Source of the DNA: Nelumbo lutea
Lineage: Eukaryota > Streptophyta > Magnoliopsida > Proteales > Nelumbonaceae
Length of the DNA stretch: 64,000 bases
Assembly (NCBI GenBank): GCA_022828595.1
Contig: JAKGHH010000002.1
Location: 45,478,222 to 45,542,221, forward strand
Reading direction: 5' to 3'
Shown here: piece by piece, positions 1-13,406 of the stretch
Layout of the letters: each line of letters starts with the position of its first letter
Numbering within the stretch: position 1 is the stretch's first letter
Made by a program: the position numbers and the translations under genes
The notes under the pieces: generated by a model
The model's database searches: none
What the model was told of the DNA's origin: nothing
Seen by the model: the letters and a program-made list of their open reading frames with translations, nothing else

Positions 1-529
1 CCGACCAGGCTGGATGGGAATGGGGATTTAAATCCCTGCCCTGTCCTTACCCAACCCTGACTGTAATATTTTAAAATTATTATTTATACTTCAACATTTG
101 AAAATGTATATACACATTAAATATTTTAAAATATCACTTGTGTATATGTTCTTAAATAGATTTATATTCATTTCAACTCAAATAGATAGCTAAGTGTTAA
201 CCAATTTAGAGAAATTATTTTTTCATTTTCATTTAATTTTTTAATGCAAACTTTTAACTAAAAATAAAAAAGAATTTGGGGATTTGGGGTTTCAGAACTT
301 TAGCGGGGGGGGGGGTGTTAACCATCCCTCTATTGCTTATAAAATAAAAAAGAAATTAAAAAAACAAAGGGTATTGGTCATATAGATATGCACCAATACC
401 CATTTTAGTGGTATTGGGCATATCTATATTTTGATGCTTGTTATGAACTCCTGCGTAGACCCATCAGATGCAATATACTTGGTGTAGGGGCGATTGGAGA
501 AAAAATCAAACAATAGAGAAGTATTACCT

Positions 530-702
530 TCTTAGGACTTGGGTTGAAGTAGTGAGAAATGATTTAAGTGCTCATAATTTAATGATGGATGTCAGTGAAC
601 ACAGTGGTGTGGTGAGTTAGGAGTCTTGTTGAAGGCCCTAATAGTTGTGAGTTGTGACATGGTCACGTGGTTTAGATAATTATGATGATGATGATGATTG
701 TA
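530..702 (+). repeat. Remnant of RTE-type LINE 3' end with (GAT)n tail
   Basis: One frame reads RTWVEVVRNDLSAHNLMMD after one-base adjustment. This resembles the extreme C-terminus of plant non-LTR reverse transcriptases, and a GATGATGATGAT run follows shortly after. A second copy with the same peptide pattern and a (GAT)n run lies at 51115-51225. A short 3' microsatellite tail is typical of RTE-clade LINEs. The fragment is too short to place firmly. Confidence 0.4.
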
Positions 703-1833
703 TTAGTGTTTTTTAAATAGGAGAAACTATGATGCGGGAAAGACGTTATCTAAAGTGTTTTCACCAGTTGATCGTTCAAAAGCTTTTCTGATGTCTTTCC
801 GATAGCATAGGCTAGCCCTATGAAATTAAAAGGTCCTCATTATAATATTTGTTGTATCATGGTTGTAGTTTCCGTATGGTTGGGAAAATGCATGGATGAT
901 GTTGATTTTTTTTTACCTAGGCAGGATTCCATTTTTTTATGGTTTGGAATTTGGTGGTTTTTGCGCCATCTGTACAGTATTTTTCTGCCTAAAAGGCTCC
1001 TTGATGTGAAAGGATCGGAAAAGTTTTGCTTTTTTTTTTTTAATGAGAGGTTATAAAGCTAGAGTAACCAGATCATATTAACCGAGAAAAGCTCACCGCT
1101 TTTGCACTTTACTCTTTTTTCGCGGGGAGTTGATGGGGGTGCGGGGATAGCAGGTTTTTTTGTGCAGGGTTTCTTTATTAAAATGATGGCTGGCCTGCAC
1201 ATTCACCACTTTTTATGGCTCAAAGATACCGGTAACATGGGGCTAAAGTGGCTGTTTGATTGCGGTTGATTTGTTGGTGATCATATATGTAACTAATGGG
1301 GGATAGTTTGTGTCTTGGGTGACAATGGTTTATACTGTAGAATTAGGGACAGGAAAAGAGAAACTATTATCTGGATTAGTAATGTATTATGCACAAAAAA
1401 AAAAAAAGCTCTATCAAGTTGAATAAGAAAGAAAGAATACAGTATGATATAGCAAGTAGGAAGCAGTGCTACAATCTACATATTTTAGAATTATAGTCTG
1501 ATCGCTTGTTAACGTTAGTGGTTTCTTTATTGTCACCAGAGATGATGGAATGAATTTCATGTATCTTTGAGATTTATTTGCGGGAGTCCAACTAAAGTGG
1601 AATCACATAAACAATATTTTTGATGGAGTAATCAGCAATCGACAAATTCCAAAACGAGTAGTGTAGCAACCAAATAAAAAATTCAAGTAGCTCCAAGAAT
1701 GATGTATTTTGGTCATGGTTGTTAACCTATAAAATTGTTTGATGTTAGAAATTCTCAGGTAGCACCACTTTCAAACCAAACTAACAAGTCTTTACAAATA
1801 AGGGCAAACTAGTTTCTTCTGGTGAGTTCACGT

Positions 1834-1945
1834 CGGCACCCTACATGCACATCTCAGCGATCATTGGAAACATCACCCGTATTTGTCATTTGGAGATGTT
1901 CTAAGTATACGGGAGGGATGTGCTGTGGGGCACGCCCGTTCTGTT
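1834..1945. repeat. Foldback (hairpin) mini-element
   Basis: The left arm, with CACCCTACATGCACATC and CATTGGAAACATCACC, is the imperfect reverse complement of the right arm, which ends near TGTGCTGTGGGGCACGCC. Related hairpins with the words CCCCACATGCACATC and TTGGGAACATCTCC occur near 13407-13501, 44938-45012 and 37270-37340. Confidence 0.45.
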
Positions 1946-4900
1946 GGGGCACTGATGCAAACTCTCTTCTAGTTTGGGTAGAGTTCAGTCGATGGCTCCC
2001 CTTTTATTCCCTACATATTAAATTTCCCATTTTTCCTATTTAGGCTTAATATTTTGAGTTCATTTATTTTGGATATTGATGCTGATGTAGTTGCCTCCTG
2101 AAATGTTGCAGTCTCAAGGTCAACATCTTATGCTTCCCATGCAAGGGTCAGACTAGGCGCCATCTCCTATTTGACCACTTCCCTTGTTTCGAACTCCTTG
2201 GGAAGTATGTCAAGGAACATCTAATATATCCCTCTGGTCAGATCAATGCACCCCCTTGGGCGGTGTTGCTTTTCCTGTAGCGAGTAATTTACTCTTGAAG
2301 TCTGTATATTTGAGTGCTTTCTTTCAATACACTAACCCTTCAAAGATCCTGGAGACATGTGGAAGAATTATTTGTGATTTTCTTTGTTGTTTATAGTGGA
2401 TAAAAAGCTATTATTCTGTTTCTTTTGTTAAAAACTTATTGCTTGTCAATTTTGTGTTTCTATCAGATATTGTCCTTGAATTTTTACAATATTCAGGATT
2501 GTTTGTCGTTTACCCATAGGTGCTTGTGTTCTATGTTGAACTTGGTTGTGGGTAGGTGAAACCTCTCTCCTTTCTCCTTTCCATTTTAGTGTGGCCAAAA
2601 GGTGAAATTTCCGTTGTAAGGTAAGGTCATGAGAGGTTCAAAGTAACCATACGATATGTTTCATATTGGGTATATTGTATCTTATCTTTTGGTTTCGATA
2701 CATAGGTGTTTTGGGATTCATTAATTTCAATGAAAAAATGCTTAAAAAACATTTCCAAATATCAAGTTTTTTTTCTTTTTTTAAAAAGCGGTTGATTTTT
2801 TTTTTTCGATATGCCCCTGCCGATACACGGGCGTATCGATACTTTGAACCATCCGTGAGACTTCCGACCAGACAATTCTGAGAAAAAATGTGGGCCCCTG
2901 AAACTGTCACTGGTTTTCATTAAAAAACAGTTGATCTGAAGCTTCGCCCCTGTCGTGGCTATGGTGTTAAACATCTTGTAGTTACAAAGGTAAAAATGTA
3001 AAATACTATTGAACTAACCAGCGGAAAGTGTATATTCGTTACATCTGGCTTTCATTTTTAGCGTTTCGGGCAGTGGGTTCCCAATGGCTGATTTTGATTT
3101 ATGAACGATCTATTGCTAGACTACGGATATCGGGATTATGATTTGGGTACAATGAAGGCTATACGGTAACTCCATTATATTGCATGTCAACTTCACCAAT
3201 TTATGTCAGGATACTGCGTCACCTTTCATTCATTCAAGAAATGAGAACATTCTTTAAAATATGCAGATAGTTTTATATTTGGGGTAGGTGCACATTTGGA
3301 ATTGATGTTAATTTACCGGCGGGTATGAGTAAATAAATTGTGATTTTTGGACTTTCTAAATGTTATAGTTTTACAGTGAAAATCAGAAAAAACTTCTGAC
3401 ACTTCATAAATCTAAAATTACATCCCTCCTAGTCTACTAGTAGCTGTTTTAGAGGTTCATGTGGATGGAGACAATCGATAATAGGAAAATTTGCAAATAA
3501 TACTCTATTGGTAAAAAAACAAATAAGGAACTGACTGGCGTAAATGGATGCACATTTACATCCTAAGGCTAACGACTAACGCAATGTATTACTGGAGCTA
3601 CCAGAAGTTTCCAAATACAAGTATTTCATAGCTGATGTAGTTCACCATTTACCAATGCCGTTTTGTCCAAAATCTAGGTTGATATATTTTATGTTTATAT
3701 GTGATTAACATCAGTAATTTCAAAATTATTATAGTAAAGCGACATTCTCATAATCTCGCCATTTATAATTTAATTTATTAATGATGTCAAATACCAATAT
3801 CTTATCCAATCCTATCTTTAAATTTGACAGCGTTTGTATGTTATACCTGAATCATTTAAAATAAGAAGTATCCATTTACTTGGTAATCATTATATGAAAT
3901 GCCCCTATCGATGGGCACCATTTATTTCTAAGTACATAATCAATATGAGAGAGATCTGAGTACAAAATTCAACCAGTCGTTGAAGGAAGGAAAGAAGATG
4001 CAAGAATTACGTACTGAATCGGGGGCGGGGGGAATGATTAGAGGCCAGATTTAGATTTACATATTACGTAAATCACTTCTAATTGTGAGCAAAGAATAAA
4101 AAATTATTGGAAAATTTTTCAAGTGTTACTGATTGGTGTACTTTGTACAGTCGAACGGCCCTATCTCTTGATTGCTCTTTCGCTTAACCTGACAAAACCA
4201 GAAATTGAGCATTAGCAACAAAGGTATAATAGGTGGTCATGTAATACCTTCCCCCCCCCCCCCCAAAAAAAATAATAATAATAAAAGAAAGAAAAAAACT
4301 CTATCATTCGTGTATTGGTCAAATTGTTGCACTAACAAGTCCCTAAAAAAAAATAACCATTCATGTGTAAAAGCCAAATTCCTAACTCAGGGCCTTTCGC
4401 CCATAACAAGTGCCCAGTGCCACTGAAGGCACCGAAAAATCCAAAGAGCCTAAATCGCCTGTTGGTCATTTGAAAGGTTGTCCACTCATCAGCCTCTTTG
4501 AATTACTTACCATAGTGCTTGGACCAGCTTAATTCCAAAGCGGGCAAGTCTCCACCAAAAGTGAAGTTATTATCATATGACAATAATTACACTTGATTTA
4601 TTATTGATTTTTTTGGGGTGCATGTTCCAATATAAAATCAATTCATAGGCGAGAGCCTTGTCACATTGCCAGATAACAAGGCGATGGGTTCATTCTAAAA
4701 TAATCCAGCATCTCACGATAACTCCCTAGGTTCCAGCAACCAACAATCATCTTTCACCAGAAACTATCAATCATAAAAGGCCATTACCAAATGCAGGTCA
4801 CCAGGTATTTGGTATCTTGGCAGGCTAGACTGGGAACAGAGCTAGCTTTGGGAGGGGTATCCTAGCCTTTCACTAGTAGTGATCAATAATCTTTATAAAG

Positions 4901-5882
4901 AGTACAAATTTTATATTAAAACATAAAACATCAATATATTCATAAGAAGAAAAAAGCAAAAGAAAAAAGATACATTAAAAAATAAGATAACAGGTGGTGG
5001 AAAAGGAAGAAGATGATGATGATGTTGATGGGAAAAAACCAAGGTTCAAAGTATCAACATGTATCATCTCGTATTGGTTAATACGTATTGTTTGGGGAGT
5101 TTTCTAATACAGTTCTAACTGGTTCAAGGAGTGGAAGAGCTTTAAAGGGACCCCCTTGAACCGATTTTGAAAAAAAAAATACATAAAAAAAAAAAGTTAA
5201 AAAAACACTATCATTATTGCACGATATTTAGAACCTTGGAAAAAAACTTTAAATTCTTTAGTTATTAGTTTAGGTTTTGAAGTCTTCAAGGGTTGAAGAC
5301 AGCATTGAACAACATGTGCCAATGAACCCTAACTAAGTAGACACAAGCCAAACCAAGCTGAATATAGACTATTCAAGCTCAGCTCTACAGAAAAGCATTA
5401 GGCTTGAACTAGATTCGAACTAGAAATTGAGCTTGATAGTGACTAGTGAGCCAAGCCTAGTTCAGCACAAATCCAAACTCGAACACAATGCTTGTCCTAC
5501 CTGTTTTACATTTAAATACCACTAAAAAATACATCACAATTGCCTCCTCTCATCAAACTAACAATAACTTGCTTAATTAACATTTAAACGTTATTTTTTT
5601 ATTGTTTTATTTTATTTCTTATTATACATATTAAAATTTAAAAAATATAAAAATATATATGCCTCGACTAGGACTGCGAACCAAACTGAGCTTGGGTCGC
5701 GACCCAAGCTCAAATGGCTTGCAAATAGTTTGCTTCAATCTACCCCTTGCCCTAACATTAACAAATAAAAATAGTATATAAAACCACAAAAAATAAATTA
5801 GTATAATAATGCCTGCTTTATTGTTATAATCTCAAAGAGTATAATAGTTAAAGGCTGCTATGTGTCAATACAATAGTGTCTT

Positions 5883-8800
5883 TCACATTAAACTGTAAAT
5901 AGTGACAAAGGAAAAGAAAAAGGGATATACCGGGGACCATGGATTCGGTTCCAGAAGAGGTTTTTCTGGTGGGGAGTTTTGAACTGCACCTCCTTTCCTA
6001 GTAAGGATATCCTGCCAAGATATTTATGCATGTCATGTCAGGAACTTCATTGAGCATAGCAACAATAACTAACTAAAGCAATTAATTTACCCACAAGATT
6101 CCACTTTTTCCTTAAAATGCATAAAGAATTTTCAAAACTATGATTGGCGCAATATAAATTATACTTGCAATATGCTGAAATAGCAGCTTGAACTGTACAA
6201 ATGGTTGGGATTTTTTTTCTTATGGTTATTTGCAAATTGTTAGTAAACAATTGTTACTTCACATTTTGCATGAATTTGCAAAGAGCCCTTAACTGGAGAC
6301 AAAAAAAATCATGGATGAACGAATAGGCTTGTTGGGAGTAACCAGATTGGACCATAACCTTCCAAAAGCCCTCCTTATCCAGTGCATACAAGACCATGAA
6401 TAAAGATCCCAGTTAAGTAAATAGTGTTACACAATCAGCAAGAACATCTTTTTGGGATATTTTGGACAAGTACTCAACAGATCATCAATCTATAATAAAT
6501 ACCTGTATAAGGGTACCATATCGTGTCAGAAATTTTATTTTTTAATAAAATTGATACCGTACCCAGCTGTCCTTGCCACATCCAGGTAACATAGTCTTGC
6601 CCTAGACTGCTTTTTTCTGATGAATAGGGAGTTGTATTGACAAACTTTCACCTTCACACAGTAAATATACACTGCTATTGATCGAGAAAAGCAGGCCTTA
6701 GAATTTGACGCTCTATTCATAGAAGAAATAACAAGTTACCTCTCCTGCAGCCTCAATAGCTGCTAACCATTCATCCGAGAATGGAACAGCATTCATCTGA
6801 TACTTCAGTGTGAGAGAGTCCTCCTTTAGTTCCTCCATAGGATTTTTATTGCTGCCAAGAAAGACAATCAGGTGGTTTTTTATTTTCTATTCACGTATAT
6901 GTATTCTTTTTAAATTTCAAAAGGTTAAGACCATGCTGGAACTTAAAATACTTACGGTGGCATCATTGCATCCTTAACTTTCGAGGTTAACATGCTATTC
7001 TCTATCTCGCAACAGGGTTTATCATCTGAAGTCTTATGTTGGCATCTACTCTCTATCCCATTCTCTACTCTGCCAAGAGGGCTATCCCTGTTTGACATGG
7101 TCTGAACTGAAGAGACTTCAGCTACAACATCCATAGACTGAGCATCGCTGGTGGAACATGTGAACTGTGTATTTTCAGTCAAACAATTTCCATGCACCAG
7201 AGGAGTATCCAGATTGCAACCATCAGTGGCATGTCTGAACTGTAACTCATGAAAGAAATCATGATTTTGAACTATTAAGTTACTATCTGACCCTGTATCC
7301 ACCTCATTTGTGTTCTTGATCAGCTTATCTGACCCAGCTGTACCTTCATCTAGTTGCAATGGATAACTTAGTTGAGATGGAACATTCAGACCCTGAAACT
7401 CGTTTCCACTGGCATCTATAATTTGCAGATTAACAGCAGTAACATGTCCACACTCATTATCTTCCTGGTTTTCATTGAAATAGCTGCTTTCTTCAAGCAA
7501 ATTGCTACCACTCATCTGTGATCCCTGTTTATTATAATTAAAAACTCCAGTTGCTTCATCAGGGCCCGGATGTATCATCTCTACACGTTCAGTAGACTCT
7601 TCATAGACGTCATGACCCATTAGTAAGTTATCACTATGCACCATTGAAGCACCTGACTTGCAATTTTCCATGGCATCTCCCAATTTTGTCTCAGAGGCAA
7701 AATCTGGATCTGGAATCAATTGGGTGAAATCTTTGGACCCCAACTCTGTGTCTTCAGCTAGTTCCTCGACCATATTGTCTATGGCAGTATCACCTTTTTC
7801 CACTACAATTACAGAGCTCATACGAGGAATATGTGAAGTTTCTAAGACACTTCCACTGGAATTGTTGCTTTTTGGGCTGATGGCAATGGTGTTTTCAAGA
7901 TCATTATCTTTTAAAGACTGACCCAGAGATCCAGGATGCATGAATGTTTTATTATCCTTCTGCAATCTTTGATTGTCCTTGCAAGGGGTATGGACAACTT
8001 CATCAGGCTTGGACCTTGGTAGACAAGCCTGTTTCCTAGAGTGTTCATCAACATTGTCAATAACTCTACATGACTGCGGTTGCAGTCTATTTATTTGGTA
8101 TTGAAAGCTATAATTGGATGGAACTTCTGCTTTCATTTTCCGTGAATTCGTTAGTTCAAACTTTGATTCCGCATTTGGATGTGTGCTAGCAATCATTCTA
8201 GATGAAATCGAGGAACAAAAAGTTCCGCTCAGGGCTTCCGTTGTGTCGGTCAATGCACAATAAATGCCCAGTTTAGGCTGTCTCCAAGGTTCCTGAAGAG
8301 GGTGGAGTCCACTGGTATGTTCTGAATTACTGAATTTCCTCAGATTAGTAATATTAAAGTCTGGAAGACCACAAGGCTGAGCATTCCTTGGAGACTGGAC
8401 AGTATGAAAGGTAGATACTTTTGGCTGTAGAAATCAGTGTGTCAGAAAAGAACACGACAGTAAAGCTATTAAAGTTTCATTTTCAACAGAATCAAAACAA
8501 ATTCTGAGTAACTATGTCCCACTTGCACTGCATCTAACAAAAATTTGATAAACTTGGCATGATACCTGACCAAAGAATCCCAGTGATGGTGAAGGCATCC
8601 GCAAACCTGAAGGTTTTGCTGGTTGGAGTTTTGCATGTTGAATACTGCCACTGATACATAGGGCATTTTGTTGAAGTGATGGTGAAGGTTTGCTAGAATC
8701 AGCATCGCCACTTGGTGTGTGCAAGTCAGCAGCTCGAAGGGCTGGCTCTGCAGTCACTTTTATGCTAGTGGAACTACCTTTGCTAACCGGTGGAGGCAGT

Positions 8801-11042
8801 GATACTGAAGGTTTGCTAGGATCAGCATCGCCACTTGGTGTGTGCATGCCAGCAGCTGGAAGGGCTGGCTCTGCAGTCACCTTTATGCTAGTGGGACTAC
8901 CCTTGCTAACTGGTGGAGGCAGTGGATTGGTTGGTAAATGTGCCTTTGAAAGTGAATTGATCTATTTTAAAGGAAAATAGCATTGTCATATAAAGAACTC
9001 CACAAGTCATTAAAAACATCTGAATTGATAATGATTAAGTAGAACTGCATAGTTCAAATATAAGCTTTCCTACTGAAGATTTCAAATAAATATCCAATTT
9101 CTTACCGAATTTTTCCCAGAACATTGCACAGAAGATTTCAAAGAAGAGGATGCAGAAGTGGAGGCGTTTTTTATATGATTTGAGGAACTTTTTGATCCAG
9201 CATTCCTTTCAGCATTGACCGCTAAGGAAAATAAGAAATAATAATTAAAATAAACAAATATGTTTCGTTTGAGTGAAGTGGTAAGTTCCTAAATTACATC
9301 CAGAAAACAAGTAAGCATTTCTTATTGGGCCCCTTCAAGGACAGTAAAGTGCAGAAAGAAACCTGGTGTCCCATTCTGATTACACTTCGAGCGCTTAATA
9401 CACAGATTAGCATTCTTAGAAGATGTTGAGACTGCAGCACTATCTGGCTTTGGATTATGAAACTTAGGCAGTTTTGATTCTTTTGTTGTTGTATTTCTGT
9501 TAGGAAGCCTTTTTTTAGTAGAATCGAGTTAAGATCTCCATTCAATTTCAAGAACAATTGATAATGAGAAACAAGGCAAAATCGGAAAGAATCACCTAAA
9601 CCAGAAATCAAATTTCACAAATAACATGGTAGAAAAGCAAATGATAAGGATATGATGAAACGGAAGGCCGTGGACAACCTCCAACGCGGGACACACTTCC
9701 GTTAACACCTTTGGGTATCTTGGTCTTTCGTGATGCCTGGAGAGGATATGTAATAACAATTGATGGTCAATCAATGAGAGTACATTCAATTTGCAGGATA
9801 CCTGGAATACCTATTGATTTAGTAAAGAAAAGGTAGAATATACTCAAGTTCAATAGACGCTAACCGAAGGTAATGGGAATGAATGTTCTTTTTCTGAAGT
9901 TTTGGACTTGGGCAACAAACCACCACTGAGCTTTTGATAATCTTGTGGATGCTTTGAAGGCGATTTTTTAAATAAATTCTCTTCAAGATCCTGCAAATCC
10001 GATGCATCACCACCTAAGTCGGAACAATCCGATAGTGATGTTCTTGTTTCTTCAGGAACACTAGACAAGGGCTCCAAACTATTTTTACAGTAAGACCCAC
10101 TTAGCATTGACAATTCGACGGGATCCAGAACGCCTGACATAGAAAAACAGTAAATACATTTACTCGAGAAGGAAATTGCGGTTGTTTTTTATTTTTAATC
10201 CGCTTTATATGTTAGATGTGAAAAGGAACAAATGGAAGTAGCCCAACAAAGGTATATCACGGCACCTTCTTCAGTGAAAAAAGCTGCATTCCAAGCCAAG
10301 CTCTTCCGCAAGTTGTACATCCCGCCCTTTTTTCTTCTCTTCATTTGCTGTGGCTCCTCAGTAAAGTTCGGCGCACCTGAACTGTTCCCATGAAGATTCT
10401 CTTTGTTTCCGATGTCTTCGGATGATGAACGGCAAGGTTCTTCTCTATCCTCATTGACCTCCAAAACTCCTGCATTTTATATAATACAAGTACAGAACAC
10501 AAATCAAGGATGCAGTGGTTAGTTTGGGAAGAACAAACACAAAATTCTTCCAATCGTAAATCAGAATCAACTGATCAAGGATGGAGTGGTTAGTGTGGGG
10601 AGAACAAACACAAATTATTCCAAGCATAAATTGGAACCAAGGATAAACACAAATCAATGATGAAGTGGTTAGTGTGGGAAGAACAAACACAAAAGCTCTC
10701 TCTATCCCCGTTTACCTCGAAAACCTCTTCCGAAGTCAGAACGCTGTAACTACATAGGAATTCTTCCAAGCATAAATTGGAACCACACGAAGAACAGATA
10801 TAGAGCATGGAGTTGTTAATGTGGGAAGAGAAGAGAATGGAGAATCAAAAACCCTTACCAGTTGAAGGAATTCGATAATGATTTGCAGAACGCTTAGATC
10901 CAAAGGGTATAAGAGGAGAACAAGAGAAATCAACGATTCCGACATCGGAACAATGCTTGTCGTCATTTTTGTCGTTGACGGAAGGTTGTAGGAGGGAATC
11001 GTCCTCGCCGCCGATTTCTATGAGCGAGAGACCGACTTCCAT
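5883..11042 (-). CDS. Ten-exon plant-specific proline/serine-rich protein (possible BPP/GTSE1-like family)
   Basis: The exons, in transcript order, are 11042-10859, 10469-10266, 10133-9865, about 9736-9660, about 9496-9363, 9221-9106, 8961-8566, 8424-6956, 6851-6740 and 6011-5931. All well-defined exons join in frame with GT..AG borders and give about 1,000 residues. The start is the ATG at 11042 (MEVGLSLIEI). Conserved-looking blocks are RRKKGGMYNLRKSLAWNAAF followed by GVLDPVELSMLSGS, then KPSGLRMPSPSLGFFGQ, then PFSDEWLAAIEAAGE, and a last exon with AVQNSPPEK..PNPWSP. I associate these blocks, from memory only, with plant basic proline-rich or GTSE1-like microtubule-associated proteins; the role is unproven. 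If the last exon reads through its putative donor at 5930-5929, translation stops at 5883-5885. Otherwise one more short exon lies downstream and was not found. The joins around exons 4 and 5 are uncertain because the phases do not settle the sites. Confidence 0.78.
8677..8922 (-). repeat. In-frame 123-bp tandem duplication inside exon 7
   Basis: Two adjacent 41-codon units, 8922-8800 and 8799-8677, both encode a PPPVSKGS..TSIKVTAEPAL..HTPSGDAD.SKPS pattern with only a few substitutions. The unit length is a multiple of three, so the reading frame of the proline-rich protein is kept. Confidence 0.9.
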
Positions 11043-11343
11043 TTTTCTCCCTCTCTGCATCTCAAGTGTCTCAGATCTGAAGTGGAGGGTTTATTTTGAA
11101 AACATTAGAGAGCGCCAGAGCGGGAAAATGAACGTGACTTCGTGAAAGTGCACGTGACCGTAAATCTGATGGCATATTTAGCCCTACTACGTGGGCCTCG
11201 TGCTTATTGTCGGATAAAAATATAAAATATAAAATCCTTATTTTGAGGAGAGTTTTTTGTTTTTTTGGAAAATTTTCGATCCACTTTCGTCCCTAAACTT
11301 TAAAATACAATAATTCAGTACTCAAACTTTTAAAGCATACTAA

Positions 11344-11699
11344 TAGGGGTAGCCATGAATTGAGCTCTTTACGAGCTATTTAAACTCGGCTTGGTTCGAG
11401 CCCAATTTACAAGCTCATTTATTAATTGAGTCGAGTTCGAGCCTAATAAAACTTGGCTTGTGAGGCCTACGAACCGGCTTGAATAACTACATAATAATAA
11501 TAATATAAAATAATATATAATAAAAATATTATATACACATATATATATGATTTTTATAAAACATTTTTCTCAAGTCGAGCTTGATTTTACAAGCTTTTGA
11601 CTTGAGTCGAGCCCAAGCTCAAGGTTTTAGCTCAAATCGAGCTTGAACCGAACTTGAATAGCTAACTATTCAGCCCGGCTCAACTCAAATCCACCCCTA
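11344..11699. mobile_element. hAT-like nonautonomous element with GAGCTTGAGC-type interior
   Basis: It starts TAGGGGTAGCC and ends ATCCACCCCTA, so the termini are short inverted repeats. The interior is built from repeated words such as GAGCTCG, CAAGCTC and TCGAGC around an AT-rich centre. The target-site duplication is eroded (only weak similarity between the 8 bases on each side), so this copy is older than the ones at 13018 and 14741. Confidence 0.6.
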
Positions 11700-12000
11700 C
11701 ATTACCAATCTAGTAGTAGTCATTAACCAATCCATCAATCAGTTGTTAAAAGAGGTAAGGATTTGGTACTTTGTTTTTTATCAAAGTTTGTATGGTTGAT
11801 AAGGAGAATTAGATGACACTCAAAGGGCATTTATGCATTTTCAAATGCCACTTAACGGCCGATCAACAAACTAATTAACAACAGGTACTGGATTGACATG
11901 TTTTGAAAGCTTGGGTATTGAATTATCGCATTTAAAGTTTGAGAACCAAAGTACTAAGCTTACATGGTGATTATCGGGAATTTTCTCTTTTTTTCAGGTC

Positions 12001-12240
12001 TAAGCGTAACTTTTTTTTAAAAGAATTAAACTATTTGATTCAACAGAATTGAATCCCATTCCTATTATGGATGGAATGATATTATCTCATTTGAGGAAAT
12101 AGTCAATTCCCCTCCATTCAAAATAGAAATCTATTATAATTCTCATTTGAAACAAAATGGCGAAAGAATAGATTATTCCGATTCTAATTTTAATTTTAAT
12201 TCCGATTCCAGCTGTGAATCAAATGAACCCTTTCTGATTT
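12001..12240. mobile_element. GGAAT-rich Tourist-like MITE, eroded
   Basis: The interior repeats the words GGAATGA, GAATTGGAAT and ATTCCGATTCC. The right side reads GAATCAAATGAACCC, which matches the CAAATGGGCC ends of better preserved relatives at 35050-35300, 35329-35585 and 20645-20853. The left end is not clear. Confidence 0.4.
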
Positions 12241-13017
12241 CATGTCCATGAGAATCATAAAATATTAGGGATCCATATTGAGAGGTTATGAGTCCGGTAT
12301 ATTTTATGATTAGTGTGGGGCGTTATAATCCAATGCAACATGCACCGTCCCCATCCCAAGCTAGATCTATTTAACTTTTGAATGTTAAAGTCAAACATGA
12401 TATCAAATACACGTTAGGATCTCCTACCTATAGGCTACAACCTACAACTACCCACAGCCACACATCAAGTTGGGATGACTGACCAAACACTTCCGATTTG
12501 CATCAGGTTGTGTGCATCGGACGGTGGAAAATGGTCGTATTTCTTACATTCACTCTTACACTGTTGGGATGATCATGGGCAACCTCAGGTTTTTACAGGG
12601 TAGTAAGAGCATTGTAGGTTGCCTAGGCCCGATCCAATCTGCAGCCTGTGCCTGATAAATCATGTTGAAGCTCGGGCCCAGATTGGACATCGAGACTTAC
12701 CTACATAATTTTTGTTTGAATTTTAAAATTTGAATCTGAGTTTATATTCCAAATATCATGCATGTATATTGTATTATTTATATTAAACTTCTGGGTTTGG
12801 CCGTTGGGGGCTTCAATTTTAGGGCCCAGGTTCGGCCCACATCATGGGCTGGGCTTGATGCAGGGTTAGGATTGAGCTTGAAAGAAAAAGTTCTGCGGCC
12901 AGAAAATTTTGGTCTGAGCCACGCTGGGCAATGTGGGCCTGGGCAGAGTTGATCAACCTTACTACATTCTTATTCACTGAGATCACGTTGGCGGCACCGG
13001 ATAGAGGGCGCCCCACA

Positions 13018-13406
13018 TAGGGATGTCAACGTTATTGGAAAATTTTACTTTGAATTCGTGATTTGATATAATCGAATCAAATTCAATATTTAATTGAATT
13101 CAAATTTGGATATGATGTGATTCGCTTTAATAAATATCCGAATTCGGTTGATTATTTAACTTTTATATATAATGTATAAAATATTTAAATATTTTATATA
13201 ATTTATATATAATAATTAAATTATATATATAATATATATATTTTATATAAATAAAATATTTATTTTATGTATTTATTAATTATTTAAAATAATTAATTGG
13301 TCGAATATAAATCGAACCGAATATTCAAATATTAATTTTCAATATCCATCAGATTCGAATCAGATATTACTTTGTCTGATTCAGATTTGATCCATTTACG
13401 CCCCTA
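13018..13406. mobile_element. hAT-like MITE with perfect 8-bp target duplication
   Basis: The element starts TAGGGATGTCAACG and ends TTTACGCCCCTA. It is flanked by GCCCCACA at 13010-13017 and again at 13407-13414. The 8-bp target duplication and the TAGGG..CCCTA termini fit the hAT superfamily. There is no coding capacity. The interior has outer zones of GAATTCGAAT-like words and a TATATA-rich core. It landed in the left end of a foldback element. Confidence 0.85.

Larger units (their letters stand above)
1..5882. other. Gene-free repeat-rich stretch
   Basis: I see no convincing gene here. Open frames are short, low in complexity and unlike known families. The stretch is AT-rich with homopolymer runs (G-run near 305, C-run near 4251-4264). 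It holds a RTE-like LINE remnant near 530-702, a foldback element near 1834-1945, and old dispersed repeat built from short GAGCTTGAGC-like words around 5290-5750. Confidence 0.7.

Noticed and set aside
820..1056. 78-codon open frame
   Set aside because: T-rich, with homopolymer-encoded Phe runs, no domain and no splice-linked neighbours.
4251..4264. Poly-C and other homopolymer runs as signals
   Set aside because: Homopolymers are common in this repeat-rich DNA and carry no positional relation to genes.
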